Positions 30,106 to 40,446 of a stretch of 56,111 nucleotides of DNA are shown one piece after another. Position numbers and translations under genes: made by a program. The notes beneath the pieces were generated by a model that ran no database searches, had not been told where the DNA came from, and was given only the letters and a program-made list of their open reading frames with translations. The stretch spans positions 1 through 56,111 of the forward strand of contig CAIKNE010000099.1 of NCBI GenBank assembly GCA_903828695.1, given 5' to 3'. Positions within the stretch are counted from its first letter, which is position 1; every line of letters starts with the position of its first letter. Origin of the DNA: an uncultured Burkholderiales bacterium. Lineage in GTDB: Bacteria > Pseudomonadota > Gammaproteobacteria > Burkholderiales > Burkholderiaceae_C.

Positions 30106-33100
30106 GTGAGCCTCATTTTTAATCAATTCATGGGTGGTGTCGCACTCAGCTCCTTTAAGTCTGCCCAATTGCTGAGCAAACTTCAAACCATTTGTCCTGA
30201 ACTCTCAAACATTCAAGCTCACTTTGTTTACTGGGTTGCTACATCTGAGCCTTTAGATCAAGCGCGTCTTGATCAAATACAGCAACTACTCGCCCCTGCA
30301 GGTGCGAAGGGTAGCGAGTCCACTCAAGAGCGTTCCAGTTTAGAGAATCCGCTGTGGGTCAGTCCTAGACTTGGAACCTTGTCTCCGTGGTCCTCTAAAG
30401 CAACCGATATCGCACACAACTGCGGCTTTGAGGTCAAGCGTATTGAGCGGATCGTGCAGTATGAGTTCGGCTGCAAAGGCCGTAAAAAGCTGGATACAAA
30501 GGCGTTAGAGGCTCTTGCAGTCTTGGTTCACGACCGTATGACGGAGTCAGTTCATTTCGCCGTGAACACGGTAGGGCGTCTTTTTGACGTGATCACAGCC
30601 CCCGCCATGCAAACGGTTGATGTTTTGTTACACGGCCGGTCTGCCTTAGTCACCGCCAATTCTGAGCAAGGCCTTGCCCTCGCGGACGATGAAATCGATT
30701 ATTTGGTTGATGCTTTTACAGCCCTTAAAAGAAATCCAACAGATGTTGAGCTTTTGATGTTTGCACAGGCCAATAGTGAGCACTGTAGGCACAAAATATT
30801 CAATGCCACTTTCACCATCGACGGCGTCCCTCAGGCGCAATCTATGTTTGGAATGATTCGTAATACTCATCAAAAGAATCCGGAATTCACCGTGATTGCG
30901 TACGCTGATAATGCAGCTGTCATGCAAGGTCAAATGATTGAAAGGTTTGAGGCCAAATCTAGCCCCAACCCCAGCCCCAGCTCGAACGACCCCCAGCACC
31001 GCTCATATGCTGCCTTTAATGCGGTCAATCACATTTTGATGAAAGTTGAAACCCACAACCATCCCACCGCAATCGCGCCTTATGCTGGCGCTTCAACGGG
31101 CTCTGGGGGCGAGATAAGGGATGAGGGAGCAACCGGGCGAGGCGCTAAGCCTAAGGCGGGCTTGTGCGGCTTTACGGTATCCAGTCTTTGGGAGCAAGAG
31201 GGTCTCAAAACAAATAAGGCTTTGGCAGTGGATAAGCTCGATCACATCAAGCCCTCCCACATGGCTAGTTCCCTACAAATCATGACAGAGGGTCCTTTGG
31301 GGGCTGCTGCGTTTAACAACGAATTTGGGCGTCCTAATTTAGGGGGCTATTTTCGTGAGTTTGAGATTACACACAACCAGCGTCGATGGGGCTACCTCAA
31401 ACCCATCATGATTGCGGGTGGGTTGGGACAAATTGATGCACGATTGACCGAGAAAATTAAATTCCAACCTGGCGCACTGCTCATCCAACTCGGCGGTGGG
31501 GGCATGCGAATTGGGATTGGCGGTGGAGCAGCTAGCTCCATGGCCAGCGGCGCAAACGCCGTTGAACTGGACTTTAATTCTGTGCAGCGAGACAACCCTG
31601 AGATTGAGCGTAGGGCTCAAGAGGTGATCAACCAGTGTGTGGCGCTGGGTACCGCCAACCCCATTTTGGCGATTCATGATGTAGGCGCAGGAGGTCTCTC
31701 CAACGCCTTTCCAGAATTGGTGAACGATGCAGGCCAAGGCGCGCGTTTTTATCTGAAAGAGGTGCCAGTTGAAGAGTCGGGGATGGCGCCACGCGAGATT
31801 TGGTGTAATGAGTCACAGGAGCGTTATGTTTTGGCAATTGTCCCTCAGTCGAAGGCTCTTTTTGAGTCCTTTTGCAAACTCGAGCGCTGTCCTTTTGCTG
31901 TTGTCGGGGTTGCCACTGAAGAAACTGAGCTCGTCGTTGAGGACGCAAATGCGCCGCAGTTGCAAGCCCACGCCCACGCTCACGCTCACGCTCACGCTCA
32001 CTTGCAGACCGCGGCGACGAGTAAAGCCCCACTTACTCCTGAGCATCCTGTCGATATGCCCATGAGTGTCTTGCTTGGTAAAACCCCAAAAATACACAAA
32101 GATGTTGTGCGTGTCCAGCGTGAAGCGAAAGCACTGGACTTATCCCTTAGCTTGTCAGACTCTGTTATCAAAGTACTCAGTCATCCAACAGTTGCGTCAA
32201 AGAGGTTTTTGATTAACATTGGGGACCGAACAGTAGGAGGCTTATCACACCGCGATCAGATGGTGGGACCTTGGCAGGTGCCAGTTGCTGATTGCGCTGT
32301 GACTTTGAGTGACTTTAAGGGACTCTCGGGGGAGGCGATGAGCATGGGGGAGAGGTCTCCCCTCGCTGTGCTGAATCCGCCCGCCTCCGGGCGGATGGCG
32401 GTTGCTGAGGCCATCACCAATTTACTGAGCGCGCCTATTCAATTAGAGCGCGTTAAGCTATCCGCCAATTGGATGGCCGCGTGCGGAGAAGTGGGCGAGG
32501 ACGCTGCGCTATACGACACTGTCAAAGCCGTAGGTATGGAGCTTTGTCCAGAACTGGGAGTATCTATACCCGTTGGGAAAGACAGTTTGTCCATGCGCAC
32601 TCAGTGGGTCAGCAGTGACGGAGAAAATCACAAGGTAGTCTCCCCCGTGAGTCTGGTGATCAGCGCCTTTGCAACCCTTCCCTCTATCGAGGGGACTCTC
32701 ACACCGCAACTCAACCGTGAAGCACTGGACACTACTCTTATTCTGATTGATTTGGGTAATGGCCAAAACCGCCTCGGTGCGAGTGTTTTGGCGCTTGTTC
32801 AAAATCAAATGGGCGACAGCGCTCCTGATCTGGACAACCCTCAGCAACTCAAGGCACTGGTGGAGGCGGTGAATGTGCTTAGGGCGCAGCAAAAGATTCT
32901 GGCTTACCACGACCGAAGCGACGGTGGCTTGCTGGCCTGTGTTTGTGAGATGGCTTTTGCGGGGCAGGTGGGGGTGGCCTTGAACGTGGACATGTTGATC
33001 ACAGAGGGTGACGGTATTCAAGACTCCAAGGCAGAGTACGGAGACTCCAAAAACTGGGCATCCCAGGTCAGCGCTAGACGTGATGAGCTAACGCTTAAAG

Positions 33101-34326
33101 CACTCTTTAACGAAGAGATAGGTGTAGTTATTCAAGTGCTTACCAAAGACCGAGACTCGGTTTTGCAGGAACTTCGCAATCACGGACTGTCCGCTGTCAG
33201 TCATTGCATCGGTAAAACTCGGCCCCTTAACCCCTCTCACCCAGAGTTGCTAAGCGGGGTTGGGCAACTGAGTATTTGGCGCGATGCTAGGGAAGTCTTT
33301 AGCGCTCAACTTGATGATCTTCACCAAGTGTGGGATAGCGTCAGTTGGAAGATCTGTCGCGCAAGAGACAACCCCGAATGTGCGGACCAAGAGCACGCGC
33401 AAAAGATGGACACCAAACGCGGTGGACTCAGCGTGCAACTTACGCCCGCTTTTGAACAGGTGTTTGAAGGCGCAGCAACGGGTATTGCAACCACGGCTCA
33501 TAACGCCATCGACCCAACCCAAGCAGCCTACCCCATCCACTCCCTTAGCGCACGACCTAAAGTAGCCATCCTAAGAGAGCAAGGTGTTAATTCACATGTC
33601 GAGATGGCCTACGCCTTTGCCAGCGCTGGCTTTGAGAGTGTTGATGTGCACATGACTGAGCTTCAGTCGGGGCGGGTAAGGCTTAAAGACTTTCAAGGCC
33701 TAGTGGCTTGCGGAGGCTTTAGTTACGGCGATACCCTGGGTGCTGGGGTCGGTTGGGCGAGAAGCATACTCTTTAACTCGCAACTCAGGGATGAGTTTGT
33801 GGGATTCTTTAACAGAGCAGATACATTTGGTCTGGGTGTTTGTAACGGATGTCAAATGTTTGCTGAACTCTCGCAAATCATTCCTGGCGCACAGAATTGG
33901 CCTAGGTTTACAACCAATCAAAGCGAGCGATTTGAGGCTCGTTTGAGTATGGTTGAAGTACAAGCCAGCCCGAGTCTGTTTTTGACAGACATGCAAGGAC
34001 TGAGACTCCCCATTGTTGTGTCTCACGGCGAGGGGTACGCCAACTTTGCACTTCAGGGCAATGAGAGTCTTGTGAGTGCAACACTTCGATACATCGACGC
34101 AGATGGATTACCCACGCAGATCTACCCTTCTAACCCCAATGGGAGTTCAAATGGATTGACTGGGGTTACAACTCCCGATGGTCGATTTACGGCACTGATG
34201 CCTCACCCAGAGCGTGTGTTTAGGAATGCTCAAATGAGTTGGACTGATCTTGGTAAGACTGGGGGATTGGGGTCGCTGAGTCCGTGGTTTCAGATTTGGA
34301 GAAATGCCCGAAAATGGGTCGGATAG
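30106..34326 (+). CDS. purL: Phosphoribosylformylglycinamidine synthase (large, single-chain)
   Basis: Fourth step of purine synthesis: FGAR + glutamine + ATP to FGAM. The 1406-aa single-chain form is usual in beta/gammaproteobacteria. The synthetase region carries [47 protein letters not shown] and [11 protein letters not shown]; the C-terminal glutamine amidotransferase has the catalytic Cys1246 in GVCNGCQMF and the MPHPERVFR His/Glu. The start GTG 30106 gives residues ahead of [12 protein letters not shown] that match the family's short N-terminus. Two linker oddities: a Pro/Ser/Asn-rich patch ([11 protein letters not shown], about 285-295) and six Ala-His pairs at residues 621-632. Confidence 0.97.
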   Translation: MSLIFNQFMGGVALSSFKSAQLLSKLQTICPELSNIQAHFVYWVATSEPLDQARLDQIQQLLAPAGAKGSESTQERSSLENPLWVSPRLGTLSPWSSKATDIAHNCGFEVKRIERIVQYEFGCKGRKKLDTKALEALAVLVHDRMTESVHFAVNTVGRLFDVITAPAMQTVDVLLHGRSALVTANSEQGLALADDEIDYLVDAFTALKRNPTDVELLMFAQANSEHCRHKIFNATFTIDGVPQAQSMFGMIRNTHQKNPEFTVIAYADNAAVMQGQMIERFEAKSSPNPSPSSNDPQHRSYAAFNAVNHILMKVETHNHPTAIAPYAGASTGSGGEIRDEGATGRGAKPKAGLCGFTVSSLWEQEGLKTNKALAVDKLDHIKPSHMASSLQIMTEGPLGAAAFNNEFGRPNLGGYFREFEITHNQRRWGYLKPIMIAGGLGQIDARLTEKIKFQPGALLIQLGGGGMRIGIGGGAASSMASGANAVELDFNSVQRDNPEIERRAQEVINQCVALGTANPILAIHDVGAGGLSNAFPELVNDAGQGARFYLKEVPVEESGMAPREIWCNESQERYVLAIVPQSKALFESFCKLERCPFAVVGVATEETELVVEDANAPQLQAHAHAHAHAHAHLQTAATSKAPLTPEHPVDMPMSVLLGKTPKIHKDVVRVQREAKALDLSLSLSDSVIKVLSHPTVASKRFLINIGDRTVGGLSHRDQMVGPWQVPVADCAVTLSDFKGLSGEAMSMGERSPLAVLNPPASGRMAVAEAITNLLSAPIQLERVKLSANWMAACGEVGEDAALYDTVKAVGMELCPELGVSIPVGKDSLSMRTQWVSSDGENHKVVSPVSLVISAFATLPSIEGTLTPQLNREALDTTLILIDLGNGQNRLGASVLALVQNQMGDSAPDLDNPQQLKALVEAVNVLRAQQKILAYHDRSDGGLLACVCEMAFAGQVGVALNVDMLITEGDGIQDSKAEYGDSKNWASQVSARRDELTLKALFNEEIGVVIQVLTKDRDSVLQELRNHGLSAVSHCIGKTRPLNPSHPELLSGVGQLSIWRDAREVFSAQLDDLHQVWDSVSWKICRARDNPECADQEHAQKMDTKRGGLSVQLTPAFEQVFEGAATGIATTAHNAIDPTQAAYPIHSLSARPKVAILREQGVNSHVEMAYAFASAGFESVDVHMTELQSGRVRLKDFQGLVACGGFSYGDTLGAGVGWARSILFNSQLRDEFVGFFNRADTFGLGVCNGCQMFAELSQIIPGAQNWPRFTTNQSERFEARLSMVEVQASPSLFLTDMQGLRLPIVVSHGEGYANFALQGNESLVSATLRYIDADGLPTQIYPSNPNGSSNGLTGVTTPDGRFTALMPHPERVFRNAQMSWTDLGKTGGLGSLSPWFQIWRNARKWVG
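31966..32001 (+). repeat. Six tandem Ala-His codon pairs within purL
   Basis: The hexanucleotide GCN-CAC occurs six times in a row, the last four as exact GCTCAC units, encoding (Ala-His)6 in an interdomain linker shortly before the [12 protein letters not shown] segment. Unit length is a multiple of three, so copy-number change would keep the frame. Confidence 0.95.
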
Positions 34327-34467
34327 TCCTGTTACGGGCATATATGGACGCGGGCAGGATGAGGCCCCTTGGTGAGCTCTTTGGCCAGTGAGCACTTTGC
34401 ATAGCTCATTGCTGCTCGCCAATTAACATTATTAGGGGCGGGCATCCTCTTATGTACAGCGGTGCAA

Positions 34468-34503
34468 TAAAAAATGTCCGTTACCTTTTTTAGTAACGGA
34501 CAT
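34468..34503 (-). terminator. Rho-independent terminator of the parvulin gene
   Basis: Perfect 11-bp inverted repeat ATGTCCGTTAC (34474-34484)/GTAACGGACAT (34493-34503) with an 8-nt loop; on the minus strand it is followed by a T-run (complement of A-run 34469-34474). It is 24 bp after the parvulin stop. The loop is T-rich on the plus strand, so purL transcripts may also stop here. Confidence 0.9.
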
Positions 34504-34527
34504 TGAGGATGAGATGCAGGTGTTAAA

Positions 34528-35322
34528 TTATTCGACTTTTGCTTTTGTGCGAAGGTCTTGTTGGTAATTATTCATCTTTAACTGCTGGAGTTGTTGAGCG
34601 ATTTGGGGCTTAACTTCTTCAAACTTGGGGATCTGAGCTTCACGAACATCGTCTAATCGAATGATGTGGTACCCGAATTGAGTTTTAACGGGTTGATCTG
34701 TAAATTGCCCCTTTTTCAAAGCAACCATTGCATCAGAGAACTCTTTAACAAAGTTGCTCGGAGCGGCCCAGTCCAAGTCGCCACCCTTGGAGCCTGATCC
34801 AGGGTCTTTTGATTGTTTTTTAGCAATGTCTTCGAATTTAGCTCCCTTTTTAAGGGACGCAATAACGGCTTTGGCTTGGTCTTCTTTTTCAACAAGAATG
34901 TGCCTAGCGTGGTACTCTTTGCCGGCGTTGGCAGCTACGAACTTGTCGTATTCAGCCTTGATTTCATCATCCGTGACTGGGTTTTTCTTTTGGAATTGCA
35001 TGAAGAGTTCACGAATCATGATGGTTTGGCGAGCCAATTCCATCTGATCTTTAAAGTCACTAGATCCATCTAGGCCAACTTTTTGAGCCTCTTGCATGAA
35101 AATCTCTCTTGCAATGACTTCTTCCTTGATTTGATCCTCTACTTCGGGTGTCACTGGACGCCCAGAACGGATGAGCTGCTGAGTCAGGGCTTCTGCGCGA
35201 CTCTTGGGGACAGCTTTGCCATTCACGATGGCGATGTTTTGAGCAAATGCGCCCAGACTAAAAGATACCGCAGTCAATACGATTGCAGATCGAAGTGTTT
35301 TTTGGAGTGGATTGAGTTTCAT
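34528..35322 (-). CDS. Periplasmic parvulin-type peptidyl-prolyl isomerase
   Basis: PpiC/SurA-like chaperone-isomerase. Signal peptide about 1-24 (SLGAFAQ), an N-terminal SurA-like helical region (RPVTPEVEDQIKEEVIAREI), then a rotamase domain (about 133-240) with YHARHILVEKEDQAKAVIA, SKDPGSGSKGGDLDWAAP and TQFGYHIIRLDD, the characteristic parvulin motifs. A charged, Gln-rich tail follows. ATG 35322 is chosen over the in-frame TTG 35334. Downstream of bolA on the same strand after about 250 bp, with its own terminator at 34468-34503. Likely role: folding of outer-membrane or secreted proteins. Confidence 0.93.
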   Translation of the reverse strand: MKLNPLQKTLRSAIVLTAVSFSLGAFAQNIAIVNGKAVPKSRAEALTQQLIRSGRPVTPEVEDQIKEEVIAREIFMQEAQKVGLDGSSDFKDQMELARQTIMIRELFMQFQKKNPVTDDEIKAEYDKFVAANAGKEYHARHILVEKEDQAKAVIASLKKGAKFEDIAKKQSKDPGSGSKGGDLDWAAPSNFVKEFSDAMVALKKGQFTDQPVKTQFGYHIIRLDDVREAQIPKFEEVKPQIAQQLQQLKMNNYQQDLRTKAKVE

Positions 35323-35496
35323 GGATAGATTCAAGAAATAACAAAAAATAAAAATTCGAAACTGTTTAGAAATAAGGAATTTAATTCAAAAACCTCTAAT
35401 AAGGGGCACCAAACTTAGATTCTCATCCTCTAAGCCAAACATTATAAGCATAGAAGATGACTCTTGGCTGTACGGTGGTGGTTTTGCGGCAAGAAG

Positions 35497-35522
35497 GATG
35501 CAAAGCTGTTATTTTTTGCATC
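35497..35522. other. 8-bp inverted repeat between bolA and the parvulin gene
   Basis: GATGCAAA (35497-35504) and TTTGCATC (35515-35522) separated by 10 nt. No T-run follows on the minus strand, so it is not a convincing terminator; it could be a protein-binding dyad upstream of the parvulin gene. The remaining 230 bp of this gap show nothing else. Confidence 0.35.
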
Positions 35523-35572
35523 GAACTGCAAAAAACGCCTTACAAAAGAAGTTTACCCAAATGTGAGGATCT

Positions 35573-35857
35573 TTAGACTAACTCAATGGCTATAGCGTGT
35601 ACGCCCGCATCTATATAACTTTGCACAGCTTTGTAGATCAACCGGTGTTTAGCGACACGGCTAAGTCCTTCAAATTTAGCGCTAGCGATTTTGATTCTAA
35701 AGTGCGTGCCCCCAGAGCCTGTAGCTGTGCCGTCTTTGTGCATCTCAGTGACGCCTGCGTGCCCTGCATGGTGATGACTTTCATCAATGACCTCTAAGAA
35801 ATGGGGGGTTAAATCTTCCTTTAAACACCGTTCTAGGTCGAAAGAGGTTGCGGTCAT
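35573..35857 (-). CDS. bolA: BolA family protein
   Basis: Small (94 aa) BolA/IbaG-type protein of the KH-like fold, usually partnered with monothiol glutaredoxins in Fe-S trafficking or acting on morphology genes. The conserved core is DESHHHAGHAG, FRIKIASAKFEGLSRVAKHR and the terminal helix-strand GVHAIAIELV; the His-rich loop and the conserved C-terminal His are the Fe-S ligand candidates. Its ATG overlaps the yciB stop by 4 nt, so the two are translationally coupled. Confidence 0.94.
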   Translation of the reverse strand: MTATSFDLERCLKEDLTPHFLEVIDESHHHAGHAGVTEMHKDGTATGSGGTHFRIKIASAKFEGLSRVAKHRLIYKAVQSYIDAGVHAIAIELV

Positions 35858-36456
35858 TTTCTCTCTACCTTGGGTAAATCAGAGTGGGGTGTTTCAGCAT
35901 CTTTGGCTGCTCCGTCGCCCAGAAGTACTTCTTCACTCACGAACCGACTTAAATACATGCCTTGTATTACGGCAAATACGATCATGAGGCCAATGCTTCC
36001 GAATAGCTTGAAATTAACCCAAGTATTTAAATCAAAATTAAAGGCCACATACAAATTGAGAGAGCCCATGAAGGTCAGAAAACCAACCCAACTCCACAGC
36101 AAAACAACCCAGGCGTGATCTGGCAGTACCAGTTGCTCGCCCATAAAGACTTTCATTAGGTTGCGCTTGAAGACAAAGTTACTGATCAAAAGCGAGGATG
36201 CCATTAACCAGTAAAGTACCGTGGGCTTCCACTGAATAAAGGTGTTGTCATGAAAGATTAAGGTTGCGCCACCAAATACAACAATAACCCCCAAGCTAAC
36301 CCACTGCATGATCTCAACTTTGCCGTGTACCTTCTTTAAATACGCGATTTGGAGCAAGGTGGCTCCGATTGCAACGGCTGTGGCCACATAGATATCAAAA
36401 ATCTTAAAGGCCACAAAGAAGATGGCGATAGGAAAAAAATCAACAAGCAGTTTCAT
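35854..36456 (-). CDS. yciB: Inner-membrane septation protein A / YciB
   Basis: Polytopic inner-membrane protein (200 aa) of the IspZ/YciB family, implicated in envelope and septum synthesis. Start MKLLVDFFPIAIFFVAFK is the family signature; five or so hydrophobic spans follow (for example VATAVAIGATLLQIAYL and WVSLGVIVVFGGATLIF). The motif FHDNTFIQWKPTVLYWL and ERN/KRNLMKVFMGEQL region are also typical. Located 79 bp after msrB and overlapping bolA by 4 nt. Confidence 0.95.
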   Translation of the reverse strand: MKLLVDFFPIAIFFVAFKIFDIYVATAVAIGATLLQIAYLKKVHGKVEIMQWVSLGVIVVFGGATLIFHDNTFIQWKPTVLYWLMASSLLISNFVFKRNLMKVFMGEQLVLPDHAWVVLLWSWVGFLTFMGSLNLYVAFNFDLNTWVNFKLFGSIGLMIVFAVIQGMYLSRFVSEEVLLGDGAAKDAETPHSDLPKVERK

Positions 36457-36535
36457 GGCAAATAGTGATGGGGTAATTTAAAAGGAGGAGTACGCAATGC
36501 AGCGGTGACCTAAGTTGGATTTTGATGCGGCGGGT

Positions 36536-36943
36536 TTACTTCTTAGGCTCAAACTCAAGGGACGCCGAATTCATGCAATACCTTTGTCCGGTGGGCTGTG
36601 GACCGTCGTTAAATAGATGCCCCAGATGCGCTCCGCAGTTTGCGCATAAGGACTCGGTGCGCGTCATGCCGTGGCTTTTGTCGACGCGCTCGGTAATGGG
36701 GGAGTCCTCAGCCGCTTGATAAAAGCTTGGCCACCCACAACCTGCATCAAATTTAGTATCGCTTTCGAACAGTTTAGCCCCGCAGCAAACACATTTGTAG
36801 GCTCCCTTTTCCCAGAAGTCTGCATATTTTCCTGAGAACGCACGCTCAGTTGCAGCCTTACGAGTGACCTCAAAGGCTAGAGGCTCTGCATTTTTTTCTT
36901 TTAGGAGCGCTTGCCACTGCGCGTCGGTGAGTTGTTTATTCAT
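36536..36943 (-). CDS. msrB: Peptide-methionine (R)-S-oxide reductase
   Basis: Reduces methionine-R-sulfoxide in proteins. Zn-binding pairs Cys51/Cys54 (CVCCG) and Cys100/Cys103 (CANCG), the GCGWPSF strand, [10 protein letters not shown], and the catalytic Cys123 in [11 protein letters not shown] are all present. 135 aa is standard and there is no signal peptide, so it is cytosolic. Its start overlaps the selO stop by 4 nt (ATGA), a link between two oxidative-stress enzymes. Confidence 0.97.
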   Translation of the reverse strand: MNKQLTDAQWQALLKEKNAEPLAFEVTRKAATERAFSGKYADFWEKGAYKCVCCGAKLFESDTKFDAGCGWPSFYQAAEDSPITERVDKSHGMTRTESLCANCGAHLGHLFNDGPQPTGQRYCMNSASLEFEPKK

Positions 36944-38541
36944 GATGAACAGCTAATGGTGATGGAGGAAGCCCAGTCTGGGGGGGTGTCAGCGTAAGAT
37001 TGAAACTCAGGGTGCTCGTCAAATGGGGTGCTGAGTATTTTAAGGAGTATTTGAACTTCCGAAAAATCGCCCCTCTGTGCACTTTTGATTGCAGCTTCGC
37101 CTAAATGGTTGCGAAGTACAAATTTTGGATTTGCATCAAGCATCATGCCTGAGATTTCAGCTAAATCCTCACTACCCGACGAAATAAGCTTCAAGTACTC
37201 AGCGAACCATTCGTGCCAAGCACTCTGAGCTCGTGTATTTGAGAAAAGTGCATTGATCTCCTTGAATTCTGCACTATGAGTCGTCAAAGTATTCGTGCCC
37301 GGGTTCTTTTCGCTGAAATGGCTTAATGCAGTGCTCAGTGTTCGCCAGAAAATAGTGAAGTCCACCTCTTGCAACGACATCACTTTTTCAAGCTTACCTA
37401 TCAACTCTTGGGCTACATCAGTGGGTATGGAGTGCAGCTTGGAGAGTCCCAGTTTCCTCAAGACGATTTCTTGCTTAAAACTGGGGTAAAGGACTTTATA
37501 AATGTCCAAACATTCAACGCTCAGATCTTTATCCCCAATCAGTGGCAGTAGCGCTTGGCCCAAACAGTATAGGTTCCAGTAAGCCACATTGGGTTGTTGG
37601 TCGTAGGCGTAACGCCCCCCCTGATCGGTATGGTTGCAGATGTGATCTGGAACAAAAGCATCCATGAACTGAAACGGCCCGTAGTCCAGCGTCAGTCCTA
37701 ATATGCTCATGTTGTCCGTATTCATCACGCCGTGACAAAAGCCAACGCATTGCCAAAGTGCCATGAGCTTGGCCGTCTTTCGGGTGACTCTGTATAGCAT
37801 TAGTGCATAAGGGTTTTGAGTGATCTGGGTTCTCAACGCTTCATTCTCGAAAGCCTCTAGTTCTTCGCTCTCTTCTAGTAAATGGGTGTAGTGAGTAATC
37901 ACAAAGTCGGCTAAGGTTCGAAGACTCGCTGTATCGCCTTTGGCTGCGAAATGCTCAAAATGACCGAACCGAATGAAACTAGGGGACACACGAGTCACCA
38001 CTGCTGCGCGCTCGACCTCCTCGCGGTAGACGATGCCCCTGGAGCCTGTCAGGCAAAGCGCCCTAGTTGTGGGTATACCGAGGGCGTGCATGGCCTCCGA
38101 GCAAAGATACTCCCTGATACTGGACCTCAACACAGCGCGACCATCCCCGGACCTTGAATAAGGGGTTAAACCCGCGCCTTTCAGTTGGATCTCCAAGTTG
38201 CCCAGATCTGTTTGAGCCTCGCCCAGGTAGATGGCACGACCGTCTCCTAATTGCCCGGCCCAGTGGCCAAACTGGTGTCCACTGTAAACACTGGCCAAGG
38301 TGTCTGAGCCTGCGATCTGAGCGCAGCCACTCAAACCCTCCAAAACCCCGGGTCGATTGATCCAATCTGGGGGGAGGCCCATTTCCAAGGCTAAGCCATG
38401 GTTGCAGCTGACCCAGCGCACATCCGGCAAGGGGGTGGGTCGCAGGCGAGTAAAAAAATTCTCTCCCAACTGTGCAAAACGGTTGATCCAGTTCAGGCCC
38501 AGTGAAGCTTTGGCTTGTGTATGCATAGCGTGTATTGTCAC
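36940..38541 (-). CDS. selO: Protein adenylyltransferase SelO (YdiU)
   Basis: Pseudokinase-fold enzyme that transfers AMP to Ser/Thr/Tyr of target proteins, shown in the family to respond to oxidative stress. Signature segments: [38 protein letters not shown] (ATP lysine region), [20 protein letters not shown], and [20 protein letters not shown] with the catalytic Asp/Asn pair. 533 aa is slightly longer than E. coli YdiU (478) with a divergent C-terminus (about 390-533). The C-terminal Cys expected in some SelO proteins appears in ITISCSS at the very end. First gene of the selO-msrB-yciB-bolA series. Confidence 0.95.
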   Translation of the reverse strand: MTIHAMHTQAKASLGLNWINRFAQLGENFFTRLRPTPLPDVRWVSCNHGLALEMGLPPDWINRPGVLEGLSGCAQIAGSDTLASVYSGHQFGHWAGQLGDGRAIYLGEAQTDLGNLEIQLKGAGLTPYSRSGDGRAVLRSSIREYLCSEAMHALGIPTTRALCLTGSRGIVYREEVERAAVVTRVSPSFIRFGHFEHFAAKGDTASLRTLADFVITHYTHLLEESEELEAFENEALRTQITQNPYALMLYRVTRKTAKLMALWQCVGFCHGVMNTDNMSILGLTLDYGPFQFMDAFVPDHICNHTDQGGRYAYDQQPNVAYWNLYCLGQALLPLIGDKDLSVECLDIYKVLYPSFKQEIVLRKLGLSKLHSIPTDVAQELIGKLEKVMSLQEVDFTIFWRTLSTALSHFSEKNPGTNTLTTHSAEFKEINALFSNTRAQSAWHEWFAEYLKLISSGSEDLAEISGMMLDANPKFVLRNHLGEAAIKSAQRGDFSEVQILLKILSTPFDEHPEFQSYADTPPDWASSITISCSS

Positions 38542-38758
38542 CCTTAGCAGAAGAACTTAGAAAAATAATGGGTTTAAACAATTTTGCCCTGCCAGAAAGC
38601 AGAAAAACAGCACCAATTTCGCCCTCCAAATAGGGGAATACAGGTGGTCAAGGGGCTGCATTTGTTGGGCACAATCCAGAGTTGTTTGATGGGCTTGAGT
38701 GAAAACCCAAGTCCGTATCCCCCCCCTTTACAACCAAATTTTGAGCGGAGACCCAAAT

Positions 38759-40390
38759 ATGCGTGGATTAATGCAGGGCGATCATTTACTTATTTCCTCA
38801 TTAATTGAATTTGCCAATAAAAATCACGGCGACTCTGAAATTATTTCTCGACGCGTTGAGGGCGATATTCACCGTAGCAACTGGGCCTCGGTTTACGCCC
38901 GCTCCAAACAAGTCGCCCAAGCCCTTGATGCTTGGAAAATCGGGGCTGGGACGCGTATTGCAACCCTTGCCTGGAATGGCTACAGACATTTGGAGCTTTA
39001 CTACGGCGTAAGTGGTTCGGAACGCGTTTTGCACACTTTAAACCCGCGCTTATTACCCGATCAAATCGCCTGGATCGTGGGTCACGCTCACGATGAAGTG
39101 GTTTGCTTTGAACTCACGTTCCTGCCTATTGTTAAAGCAATCCACGCGCATTGTCCAAGTGTCAAACACTGGGTGGTTTTGTGTGATGAGAGCGCTTTAC
39201 CTAAAGAGACAGGTCTTCCCCCGCTTCTAAGCTATGAGGCGTGGATCAAGCCTTTTGAAGGTCAGCACTATACGTGGCCACTTTTTGATGAAAACACAGC
39301 TTCGAGTATGTGTTACACGAGCGGTACGACGGGCCACCCCAAGGCCGCGCTTTACAGCCACCGCTCGACGGTCTTGCACGCCTTTGCGACCTGTCAAGTT
39401 GATGTTTTTGGTATCTCAGCGCGCGACTCCATATTGCCCGTTGTGCCCATGTTCCACGTCAACGCATGGGGGCTTCCCTATGCATCTGCCATGGCTGGCG
39501 CAAAGCTCGTGTTTCCAGGCCCGGGACTGGACGGTAAGTCGGTCTATGAACTCATGGAGCATGAGGGGGTTACCTTTGCTGCGGGAGTGCCTACAGTTTG
39601 GCAAATGCTTTTGAATTACATGGCTCCACTGGGGGTTAAATTCTCAAGCTTACAACGCACAATTATTGGAGGCTCTGCCTGCCCACCAGCCATGATTCAT
39701 GCTTTCCAAGAGGATTACGGTGTTGAAGTCCTGCATGCGTGGGGTATGACAGAGATGAGTCCATTGGGGACGGTTTGTACGCTCAAAAATAAACACCTTA
39801 AACTCTCCAAAGACGAGCAAATGAAGATTCGCCTCAAACAGGGTCGGGCTTTGTACGGGGTTGACTTGAAAATCGTGGGGGATTCGGGCGATCCCTTGCC
39901 GCATGACGGCGCTGCCTTTGGAGATCTCTATGTCAAGGGGCCTTGGGTGATTGAGAATTATTACAAAAACGAGCAAGGCTCTCCCTTGGTCGATGGCTGG
40001 TTTCCAACTGGGGACGTGGCAACCATTGATCCCGACGGATTTATCCAGATCACGGATCGCTCTAAAGACGTTATCAAATCAGGCGGGGAATGGATCAGCT
40101 CTATTGAGATTGAGAATATTGCCATGGCTCACCCCAGCGTCATGATGGCAGCTTGTATAGGCATGGCTCACCCCAAATGGGATGAGCGCCCGGTCGTTGT
40201 TGTGGTTTTGCGCCCCGAGAAAACGCTGACCAAGGATGAGCTCATAGCGTTTTATGAAGGCAAAATCGCCAAATGGCAAACCCCTGACGATGTTGTATTT
40301 GTTGACGCAATTCCCCTGGGTGCTACAGGTAAGATGCTCAAGACTAGACTGCGCGAGCAACTCAAAGGATATAGTCTGCCTAAGAGCTAA
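38759..40390 (+). CDS. Long-chain acyl-CoA synthetase (AMP-binding family)
   Basis: ANL-superfamily ligase activating a carboxylic acid to acyl-AMP then acyl-CoA. Motifs: P-loop [36 protein letters not shown], the hinge [17 protein letters not shown] with [13 protein letters not shown], and the C-terminal catalytic Lys in [11 protein letters not shown]. The open frame starts at GTG 38699, but GGAG 9 nt before ATG 38759 and the conserved start [19 protein letters not shown] fix the start here (543 aa). First gene of the plus-strand acyl-CoA cluster. Chain-length preference cannot be read from sequence. Confidence 0.92.
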   Translation: MRGLMQGDHLLISSLIEFANKNHGDSEIISRRVEGDIHRSNWASVYARSKQVAQALDAWKIGAGTRIATLAWNGYRHLELYYGVSGSERVLHTLNPRLLPDQIAWIVGHAHDEVVCFELTFLPIVKAIHAHCPSVKHWVVLCDESALPKETGLPPLLSYEAWIKPFEGQHYTWPLFDENTASSMCYTSGTTGHPKAALYSHRSTVLHAFATCQVDVFGISARDSILPVVPMFHVNAWGLPYASAMAGAKLVFPGPGLDGKSVYELMEHEGVTFAAGVPTVWQMLLNYMAPLGVKFSSLQRTIIGGSACPPAMIHAFQEDYGVEVLHAWGMTEMSPLGTVCTLKNKHLKLSKDEQMKIRLKQGRALYGVDLKIVGDSGDPLPHDGAAFGDLYVKGPWVIENYYKNEQGSPLVDGWFPTGDVATIDPDGFIQITDRSKDVIKSGGEWISSIEIENIAMAHPSVMMAACIGMAHPKWDERPVVVVVLRPEKTLTKDELIAFYEGKIAKWQTPDDVVFVDAIPLGATGKMLKTRLREQLKGYSLPKS

Positions 40391-40446
40391 TTCCAGACGA
40401 GAATTACTTTAATATTATTCTGTAACATATTGATTTATATAAAATT

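Noticed and set aside
31628-32032. Minus-strand frame opposite purL
   Set aside because: A shadow of purL codons, including the Ala-His repeat; purL is a full, conserved gene.
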